Shown one piece after another: positions 7,001 through 12,715 of a DNA stretch of 12,715 bases. Position 1 is the first letter of the stretch. The number at the start of each line of letters is the position of its first letter. Source of the stretch: Lachnospiraceae bacterium (GTDB lineage Bacteria; Bacillota; Clostridia; Lachnospirales; Lachnospiraceae); assembly GCA_900754855.1 (NCBI GenBank), contig CAAEEI010000081.1, forward strand, positions 1 to 12,715, read 5' to 3'. The notes beneath the pieces are model-generated. The model saw nothing but the letters and a program-made list of their open reading frames with translations, ran no database searches and had not been told where the DNA came from. The translations under genes and the position numbers were made by a program.

Positions 7001-8351
7001 TCCATTTTTTAGAAAACCGGTGGAGCAGCTGGCAAAATGGGTTCCGGTTTTATGGAAAAAATACATGGAAGAAAAGGTGAAGGCGGCTTTAAAGGAACAG
7101 TGTACAGAAACCGATGAACAGCTGAGACGGAAGACAGAATCTTTTCTTTTCCGGCAGGGAATGCTTTTTTTCTGGGGGCTGATTCTTCTGGGAATGGTCT
7201 GTTTTACCGTGATGGTTCTGCAGCAAAGAGAAGAGCAGACCAGAATCAAAAGGAATCCTTTTGGCGCCGGACAAAAGGCGATCACATTGCAGATGAAAAA
7301 AGAGAAAAAAGAGAAGAAATATACTTTGCTTCTCAGCGAACAAAGGCTGTCTGCCACAGAAGAGGAGAAGTTAAAAAAGAAATTTTTTCAACAGCTGGAA
7401 AGGAAAATACGAGGAAAGAATTTGTCGCTGAAAAAAGTTGACCGCATGCTTTCTTTTCCGGATATGCTGGCACACTGGCCATTTTATATCACATATGTAC
7501 CGGAGAAAACGGAAGTGATTCGTATGGACGGCAGTCTGGGGGAAAAAGGGAAGACCATGAAAGAGGGGGATTATGCAGAGACAGCGCTTCAGGTGACAGC
7601 GGAATACGGCGATTATCGCTGGAGAAAAACGTTTTTGGTGCGGGTAGTGCCCCCAAAAGAGAATCCGGAAGAAGCGGTATTTGCCAGAGCAGCGGCCCGT
7701 CTGCAACAGGAAGAAAAAAAGACCAGAAACCATTTGGAATACATTTTGCCCGGGGAAGAAGAGGGCGTTTTGATTCGCCGGGAGAAAGAATCTCTTTTAC
7801 CGGAGTTGTTTTTTTCGGGATTAAGTTTGTTATCGCTTGTAATTGTTCATGGCTTTTTTTCTTTAAAAGAAGGAGAGAAGAAATGCAGGAAGGAAACACT
7901 GAAAGATTTTCCGACAATCGTGCATCTGCTGACGTTGTATATGGGAGCAGGTTTGTCGCTGGCTTCTGCGGTAGAAAGAATTGCCACAGATTATCAGGGG
8001 GATCCTGGAAGAAAGAAACGCTATGCTTTTGAAGAATTACTGCGTATGGACAGGCAGTTAAAGTTGGGAACCGGACAAAAAGAGGCCTGTATGCAGTGGG
8101 GAAAAAGATTTAAAGAACCGGTTTATCAGAAATTGGCGCTCATGCTTCTTCAGGTGACGGCCAAAGGATCCAGAGAGGGGAGGCTGCTGATGGAACAGAT
8201 GGAAAGGGAGGCTTTTCGGTATCGATTGGATATGGCAAAAAAAGAAGGGGAGGAGGCAGCAACGAAATTATTGTTTCCCATGATTCTTCTTTTATGTATG
8301 GTGATGATTCTGGTCATGTTTCCGGCTATTTTACGTTTTCAGGGAATATGA
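6990..8351 (+). CDS. tadC: TadC-like platform protein with a large inserted external domain
   Basis: This 453-residue protein starts at a TTG preceded by AAAGGA (6975-6980) with 9 bases of spacing, 11 bases inside tadB. The C-terminal part (about 300-450) is a T2SSF domain: DFPTIVHLLTLYMGAGLSLASA, an arginine-rich helical middle, and a final helix (427-447). Helices at 58-78 and 272-291 bracket residues 79-271, which have no place in an ordinary TadC. This insert begins with a very basic stretch (KKEKKEKK), holds LSLKKVDRMLSF and a strand-rich TALQVTAEYGDYRWRKTFLVRV (199-220) resembling the degenerate Ig-like domains of Gram-positive surface proteins, and ends in a Glu/Lys helix. By topology it should lie outside the membrane. 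The TadC role comes from the C-terminal domain and gene order; the role of the insert is unknown. Confidence 0.8.
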   Translation: MSYSPFFRKPVEQLAKWVPVLWKKYMEEKVKAALKEQCTETDEQLRRKTESFLFRQGMLFFWGLILLGMVCFTVMVLQQREEQTRIKRNPFGAGQKAITLQMKKEKKEKKYTLLLSEQRLSATEEEKLKKKFFQQLERKIRGKNLSLKKVDRMLSFPDMLAHWPFYITYVPEKTEVIRMDGSLGEKGKTMKEGDYAETALQVTAEYGDYRWRKTFLVRVVPPKENPEEAVFARAAARLQQEEKKTRNHLEYILPGEEEGVLIRREKESLLPELFFSGLSLLSLVIVHGFFSLKEGEKKCRKETLKDFPTIVHLLTLYMGAGLSLASAVERIATDYQGDPGRKKRYAFEELLRMDRQLKLGTGQKEACMQWGKRFKEPVYQKLALMLLQVTAKGSREGRLLMEQMEREAFRYRLDMAKKEGEEAATKLLFPMILLLCMVMILVMFPAILRFQGI

Positions 8352-8387
8352 GGAAAAGAGTCCGGTGCGTTTTGGGAGGGATGATCA

Positions 8388-8591
8388 ATGACAATTTGGA
8401 AAAATAAACTGACTTTATGGAAAAGGCGATTATGTGCCACGCTGAAAGGAGAAGAAGGAATGGGTGTGGTGGAAGTAATTCTGATCATTGTGGTGTTGAT
8501 CGGACTGGTCATTATTTTCCAATCAAACATTAAAAATGTGGTATCTTCGATTTTTTCAACCATTGAAACCAATGCAGGAAAAGTACGTTAG
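8388..8591 (+). CDS. Flp1-like type IVb pilin precursor
   Basis: A 67-residue peptide with a strong ribosome binding site (GGGAGGG, 8374-8380, 7 bases of spacing). A basic leader of 24 residues ends in EEG; cleavage after G24 would give a mature pilin starting MGVVEVILII, with the diagnostic glutamate at +5 (E29). The mature product of 43 residues is a single hydrophobic helix (about 27-45) followed by a short polar tail, QSNIKNVVSSIFSTIETNAGKV. This matches the Flp1-like pilins of Gram-positive Tad loci. It is the likely major pilin, processed by a prepilin peptidase not found in this window. It sits between the TadC-like gene (36-base gap) and the DUF5702 gene, whose ATG follows its stop by 1 base. 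Confidence 0.85.
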   Translation: MTIWKNKLTLWKRRLCATLKGEEGMGVVEVILIIVVLIGLVIIFQSNIKNVVSSIFSTIETNAGKVR

Positions 8592-8592
8592 G

Positions 8593-10146
8593 ATGCTCAG
8601 AGAGGAAAAAGGGCAGATAACGGTTTACTTATCTTTGATTTTTCTGGCAATGCTCAGCCTGTGTATGGTCGTGCTGGAAGGGACGAGAAGTTATCTGCAA
8701 TCTTCTCTGGCAGAAGATGCCGGTAAAGGCGCGGGAGAGTATATTCTGGCGAATTATGACCGACCGTTATTTGACCGTTATCATGTGTTTTTTCTGGATC
8801 CCAGAGAAAGAGAACGGATTGCTTCTGATGGCAGAGAATATTTCGATGCCTATCTGCATAGAACCAGTTTTTTTGCTTTCACTTGCCGTCAACTGGATAT
8901 TACGGAAGAAAAAACGGCTGTGGATGACGATGGGGTGTATCTGAAACATCAGATCCGGGAATGGATGAAATACCGGGAGATGGAGCAGGCAGGAGAGCAT
9001 GTAAAGCAGCTTCTTCTATCTGCTGAGCAGGCGGATAGAAGAGCCAGCCAGGCGGGGCGGGATATGGAAAAAGCCAGCCAGGCCATAGAAGATCGGGCGG
9101 TGAGGGACGCCGCTTTGCCGGAGAAGAAACCGCAGGGGGACGCCGGAGAAAAAGAAGAGCAGGGCCAACAGGAAAAAGAGAATGCAAAACAGGGAAAGCA
9201 ATGGAAGAGCTATTATACATCCTTGAAGGAAATATGGAGAACCGGACTTTTGTCTTATGTGGCAGATCACCCGCAGGAGCTCTCTTCGTTCTGTTTGCCG
9301 GACGGATCTTTGCCCTCGGAAAAAAGGAGAGAACGCAAAGAAAATTTTAAAAATTTTCCGGATACCTTTTCTTTTTTGGATGTGGAAGAATGGAAAGCGG
9401 TTTTGTCCCAAATGGCGATAAAACGATGGAAAGGATATGCATGGGCAGATGATTACTTTTTGCTCAATTATGTAGAAGAGAGTTTTCATAGCTACGGGCA
9501 GACGTCAGAAGAAGAAACTGCCCTGCAATATGAAGTGGAATACCTTATCGGCGGGAAAAAGGCAGATGTGGATAATTTAAAACTGACAGCCAATCGCATT
9601 CTGGGTCTTCGGTTTTTAATAAACTATACCTGGCTGTCTCAGGATAAAGCATGGATTGCTTCATCAAATGCCACAGCGGGCGCACTCACCGGGATTCTGG
9701 GATTTCCGCAGGCACAGAAAGCCGTACAGGTTCTGCTGACCGCAGCAATCAGTTTTGGTGAGTCCATGTTGGATACCCATGCTTTATTTTCCGGAGAGAA
9801 AGTACCCGTGATGAAGACGGCGGATACCTGGAATCTCACTTTAGAAAATGCTGCCCGGCTATTACGGGATAAAAGTCCGGTAAAACAGGGAAAAGTGAAT
9901 GCAGGGTATGAAGATTATCTGAAATTGTTTCTTCTGCCATCATTATCTTCGTCAGATCTTTTATATCGGATGATGGATCTTATGCAGAGTAATATTGCTC
10001 TGAAGGAAGCCGGTTTTTCCATGGAAGAAGCATTGTTTTCTTTTCGTCTTAAAGCTGCGGTGGAAGGTGATCGATGGTTTTCCGCTTTTTCGATGACGGG
10101 GAAAAGAATGTGGGAAATGCATCTGGAAAGAGTGAACAGCTATTGA
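8593..10146 (+). CDS. DUF5702 protein, TadG-like pilus-associated membrane protein
   Basis: A protein of 517 residues. The N terminus MLREEKGQITVYLSL, followed by a hydrophobic run to about residue 29, copies a type IV pilin start, but the +5 residue after G7 is Tyr (Y12) rather than Glu. The conserved LEGTRSYLQSSLAEDAG with a downstream DRYHVFFLDP marks the DUF5702 family. Residues 130-205 are charged and Gln/Glu/Lys-rich with two copies of ASQA (151-154, 161-164), probably a coiled coil. The remaining 300 residues are alpha-rich and probably external. These proteins accompany Tad pili in Clostridia; their exact role is not known. The start is the ATG 1 base after the pilin stop. An in-frame ATG at 8572 overlaps the pilin and lacks a good ribosome binding site. 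Only a weak AGGA lies upstream, so translation may be coupled to the pilin gene. Confidence 0.8.
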   Translation: MLREEKGQITVYLSLIFLAMLSLCMVVLEGTRSYLQSSLAEDAGKGAGEYILANYDRPLFDRYHVFFLDPRERERIASDGREYFDAYLHRTSFFAFTCRQLDITEEKTAVDDDGVYLKHQIREWMKYREMEQAGEHVKQLLLSAEQADRRASQAGRDMEKASQAIEDRAVRDAALPEKKPQGDAGEKEEQGQQEKENAKQGKQWKSYYTSLKEIWRTGLLSYVADHPQELSSFCLPDGSLPSEKRRERKENFKNFPDTFSFLDVEEWKAVLSQMAIKRWKGYAWADDYFLLNYVEESFHSYGQTSEEETALQYEVEYLIGGKKADVDNLKLTANRILGLRFLINYTWLSQDKAWIASSNATAGALTGILGFPQAQKAVQVLLTAAISFGESMLDTHALFSGEKVPVMKTADTWNLTLENAARLLRDKSPVKQGKVNAGYEDYLKLFLLPSLSSSDLLYRMMDLMQSNIALKEAGFSMEEALFSFRLKAAVEGDRWFSAFSMTGKRMWEMHLERVNSY

Positions 10147-10200
10147 CATAAAAGAAAAAAGACAGAATAGCAAGGATAGTAAGACAGGAGGTGAAACAGG

Positions 10201-11088
10201 GTGCTCTTGGTAAAATACACAGAACCATTTTCAGAGGTATTGGTAAAAGCTCTCCAGACACGAGTCTTCATTTACAGACAAAAGAGAAAAAGAGCATCCT
10301 GTTTTGGTTCCTGCGATGGATCGGCAACAGTGGAAGCCGTTCTGGTTTTTCCGATATTTCTTTGTGCAATCTGTGTGTTGATCGCAGCGGGACAGCTTAT
10401 GCTGACCGAAGCCAGGATACAATATGCGGTATCGAAAACCGCAGATCTTTTTGCGGCGCAGAAGGCGACGCAGCAAATGGGAAAATCGCAGAATAAATCG
10501 AAAAGGGAATTGGGTCATCCGGTCGGGGCTGCGGTTATTTTCTCATCGGTTTATACCGGAGAGAAGATGGATAACAACTGTATTCAGGGAGGAAGAGCCG
10601 GTATTGTAATCAGAGGAGAAGTCTCCCATGAGAAGCCCGAAAGTGTAAAGATACGGGCCGTTTATTGCTTAAAGATCCATGTCCCGTTTTTTCGTCCGGT
10701 GTATTTTCTGAAAAGAACAGAAGTGCAGCAACGCATTTTCAGTGGGTATGTGGAGAAGAAAGGAGAGGGGGGACAGGAAAAAGAAGATAACGGGGTTGTG
10801 TATGTGGCGGATTATGGGCAGGTATATCATACAAGCCCGACCTGTTCGCATATTTATCTGAAAATATCCGGTAAACAGGTAAGGAAAATCCTCGAAGAGA
10901 AAAAATACAGCGCCTGCGAAAAATGCATACAAAAAGGGGAAATTCCCGAAAGTCTGTATAGTACAAAGTATGGGGATAAGTACCACTCTTCTTTAGGATG
11001 CAGCGGTTTGAAAAGGAGCATAAGAGCAGTAAACAAAGAGGAAGTGAAAGGGATGCGGCCATGCAGCCGGTGTGCCGGAAAAAAATAA
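10201..11088 (+). CDS. TadE-like minor pilin with two C-terminal Cys/His modules
   Basis: A 295-residue protein starting at a GTG with a perfect AGGAGG (10186-10191) 9 bases upstream. A basic 40-residue leader ends at CDG. Cleavage after G40 would expose SATVEAVLVFPIF with glutamate at +5 (E45), the TadE pattern, and a membrane helix to about residue 65. A middle domain (70-180) of mixed strands follows, then a charged linker. Residues 200-291 are a tandem repeat: YH (209-210), C215, C239-E-K-C242, then YH (261-262), C267, C288-S-R-C291. Each unit is YH-x4-C, a gap of 20-23 residues, and CxxC, and ends in a Lys-rich helix. The spacing suggests a bound metal, probably zinc, or disulphides. TadE-like proteins are minor pilins near the pilus base or tip. 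The TadE call is good; the module function is inferred. Confidence 0.8.
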   Translation: MLLVKYTEPFSEVLVKALQTRVFIYRQKRKRASCFGSCDGSATVEAVLVFPIFLCAICVLIAAGQLMLTEARIQYAVSKTADLFAAQKATQQMGKSQNKSKRELGHPVGAAVIFSSVYTGEKMDNNCIQGGRAGIVIRGEVSHEKPESVKIRAVYCLKIHVPFFRPVYFLKRTEVQQRIFSGYVEKKGEGGQEKEDNGVVYVADYGQVYHTSPTCSHIYLKISGKQVRKILEEKKYSACEKCIQKGEIPESLYSTKYGDKYHSSLGCSGLKRSIRAVNKEEVKGMRPCSRCAGKK

Positions 11089-11138
11089 ACCATTTTCCGC
11101 ATGGAGGAAAAACAGAGTATGGCAAAAAGGAGGAAGAG

Positions 11139-11666
11139 ATGAAAAAAAGGATCGGAAACCTGGCTGAGTCGGATGGGAGAATTACGGTGGAAGTATCCGT
11201 CATTGTGCCTGTACTTTCACTCCTGATTACCGGTGCGGTGTTTTTGTGGCTGTTTTTTCTGGATGTGGCCGTGGCCAGAGGAGAAACGCTGCGGATTGTC
11301 GGAGAGGCAGCGTCCGCATGGAAAAATGAAGGGAAATTATCCGATGGACAGTATGAAAAAAACAGACTGTTAAATAGAAATTTTTATTTCCTCTGGCAGA
11401 ATCAACGGGCAAGTATAAGTAAAGAAGCAAAAAGCAGAATGGAAAGCAGGATAAAAGCGCGTTTATCCGTATCCACATTGAAGAGCGGAACCATTGTTTT
11501 CCGTGGGCAGCACGTTGTGGCAAAGACGGAGATCGGTTTATCCTGGCCATTGCCGGGAATAAATAAAATCATGGGAACTTCACCGTACTGTACCTGTACT
11601 GCAGTGGCGCCAGTGGATAACTGGCAGGAGAAGATCAGAAGAAAGGCGGCGGAAAGTTGGAAATAG
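11139..11666 (+). CDS. Second TadE-like minor pilin
   Basis: A 175-residue protein with AGGAGG (11128-11133) 5 bases before its ATG; the frame is open back to 10998 but that part lies over the preceding gene. The N terminus reads MKKRIGNLAESDGRITVEVS: cleavage after G13 puts glutamate at +5 (E18), followed by a hydrophobic helix (19-41). The rest is a soluble domain with a basic helix (AKSRMESRIKARLS, 97-110) and strands near the end (GTIVFRG, EIGLSWPLPG). It has two close cysteines (C151, C153). It resembles the TadE/TadG-type minor pilins that accompany Flp pili, and differs from its neighbour by lacking the Cys/His modules. The next gene begins 10 bases before its stop. Confidence 0.75.
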   Translation: MKKRIGNLAESDGRITVEVSVIVPVLSLLITGAVFLWLFFLDVAVARGETLRIVGEAASAWKNEGKLSDGQYEKNRLLNRNFYFLWQNQRASISKEAKSRMESRIKARLSVSTLKSGTIVFRGQHVVAKTEIGLSWPLPGINKIMGTSPYCTCTAVAPVDNWQEKIRRKAAESWK

Positions 11667-12715
11667 AACAGGATGGCTTATGGATCTATAAAAAGACAGC
11701 TTGTATACCGGAACAATATTTTTTAGCGGTTGAATATCCAACGATTCGATATAATCAACCGGAGAGACTTCTTCCGGTTCTTCTCCGGGAACAGGATGGG
11801 GAAAAAGAATTGTGGTATGATATTACGCATGGCAGAACTTTGAAGGAACGGGCGTCAGGAACCAATTTATCCAGAGAGGACTGCAGGGTTTTTCTGGAAG
11901 ATTTTTGTCAGCTTTTGGAGGAAATTGACGCGCTTATGCTGGATACAGGGCAGATATTGTTTTCGCCGGAAGAAATATATCAGATGGAAGACGGACATTA
12001 CCGATGGGTATATACGCCCAAAAAACAGGAGAGGATAACGGAGAGCATTCAGGATTTTTTTGTCTGGATGTTGTCAGAAATCGATTATGGGGATTCTGCC
12101 ACAGTCCGTTTTGTATATCATGTTTATTGGGCAGTCAGGAACAAAAATATATCCAAAAATCTGATAAAAGCATGTCTGCAATATGAAGAACAGAAAAATC
12201 CGGAGTACGAAAAACAGGCAGAAGGAATCAGCGCTTTTCTTTCAGAACAAAAGGAAGAGGAGATTCTCCCGGAACAGGATGGGTATCCGGATGAGGGAAG
12301 GGCGATGAGGGAAAACCTGTTTTTTGCAGAAGAAGCGCCAATATGGACAGAAGAGGTTTTGCCGGAGAAAAAAAGAGCAGGAAAACAGATGGCCATGATG
12401 GGTGGTCTGCTCCTGGTGATTCTGGCTGTCGTGATAACTGTATGGCGAAGAAACTGGTGGTGGACTATGGATGCTCTGAGGGAAGAGATTCCCGTTATTA
12501 TATTGGGGCTGGCAGGTGGAGTGTTGTTCGTCCTGCTGCTTGTTTCTTTTGCGCATCCATCCGGTGGAGGAAGAAGAAGGCATTTCCCGGTGAGGGGATC
12601 AAAAGCGGGGGAAAAGTCACAGGCAGACGAACCAGATAAAAAGAAAAACAGGAAAAATTATCTGAGCCAGGAGGCTGGCGGGGACGCCTTTTATAAAAAG
12701 CGGTGTGCGAAGGAA
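11657..12715 (+). CDS. DUF6382-like membrane protein, 3' end beyond the window
   Basis: An open frame of 353 codons begins at a TTG (11657-11659), overlapping the preceding gene by 10 bases, and continues to the last base. The first stop upstream in frame is at 11618-11620, and no ATG occurs before residue 94, so TTG is the likely start. Residues 1-175 resemble DUF6382: YFLAVEYPTI, then FLEDFCQLLEEIDALMLDTG and FSPEEIY, then a pattern of WVYTP. Residues 175-245 are acidic and low in complexity. Two membrane helices (246-263 and 278-298) follow, then a basic and Gly-rich tail. In Clostridia, DUF6382 proteins often end in an FHA phosphopeptide-binding domain; if present here it lies past the edge. 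Its place at the end of a Tad operon suggests a regulatory or scaffold part, which is inference. Confidence 0.62.
   Translation, partial: MEIEQDGLWIYKKTACIPEQYFLAVEYPTIRYNQPERLLPVLLREQDGEKELWYDITHGRTLKERASGTNLSREDCRVFLEDFCQLLEEIDALMLDTGQILFSPEEIYQMEDGHYRWVYTPKKQERITESIQDFFVWMLSEIDYGDSATVRFVYHVYWAVRNKNISKNLIKACLQYEEQKNPEYEKQAEGISAFLSEQKEEEILPEQDGYPDEGRAMRENLFFAEEAPIWTEEVLPEKKRAGKQMAMMGGLLLVILAVVITVWRRNWWWTMDALREEIPVIILGLAGGVLFVLLLVSFAHPSGGGRRRHFPVRGSKAGEKSQADEPDKKKNRKNYLSQEAGGDAFYKKRCAKE

Noticed and set aside
9041..9086. Repeated AGCCAGCCAGGC in the DUF5702 gene
   Set aside because: Only two copies, encoding ASQA within a coiled-coil-like segment; it looks like local duplication in a low-complexity stretch.
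10143..10148. Exact TTGACA -35 sequence at the end of the DUF5702 gene
   Set aside because: At 16-18 bases downstream no sequence matches TATAAT at more than about half its positions, so an internal promoter for the TadE-like gene is not supported.

Overview
The window looks like a piece of chromosome from a Gram-positive, endospore-forming Clostridia species, most like the Lachnospiraceae. The reasons are a BofA homologue (sporulation), a YfhO-type cell-envelope protein, a DUF1002 and a VanZ-family protein, and a monoderm-style Tad (type IVb pilus) locus whose DUF5702 and DUF6382-like genes are typical of that group. Base composition is moderate, ribosome binding sites are strong AGGAGG types, and GTG and TTG starts are frequent. 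I see no tRNA, rRNA, insertion sequence, phage gene or CRISPR array.

Region 1 (1-3517, + strand) is an envelope gene set. It holds the C-terminal three quarters of a YfhO-family polytopic membrane protein cut by the left edge, a secreted DUF1002 protein, and a VanZ-family membrane protein. The three lie 1 and 21 bases apart and probably share a transcript.

Region 2 (3518-4169) is a regulatory junction. A short BofA-like gene runs leftward, convergent with vanZ and divergent from the pilus operon. It is best read from a GTG start, giving 91 residues, and is preceded by a sequence resembling a mother-cell sigma-E promoter. Rightward, a good sigma-A-type promoter (3975-4003) faces the pilus operon. 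A perfect 6-bp inverted repeat lies between the two promoters, and a purine-rich leader of about 160 bases follows the rightward one.

Region 3 (4170-12715, + strand) is one tightly packed Tad/Flp pilus operon. In order it encodes a TadZ/CpaE-like protein with a lost P-loop, the CpaF/TadA secretion ATPase, TadB-like and TadC-like platform proteins, a very small Flp1-like pilin, a DUF5702 protein, two TadE-like minor pilins, and a DUF6382-like membrane protein that runs off the right edge. Many junctions overlap, so translation is probably coupled. The ATPase would drive the TadB/TadC platform to extrude pilin. The TadE-like and DUF5702 proteins carry pilin-like N-terminal helices and large outside domains that would sit at the pilus tip or base. 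No prepilin peptidase (TadV/CpaA) is in the window, and no secretin is expected in a monoderm.

The most unusual points are a TadC-like protein with an inserted, probably external, Ig-like domain of about 190 residues; a TadE-like pilin ending in two tandem YH-x4-C...CxxC modules that look metal-binding; a TadZ-like protein with no recognisable Walker motifs; and the bofA/tad divergent promoter region.
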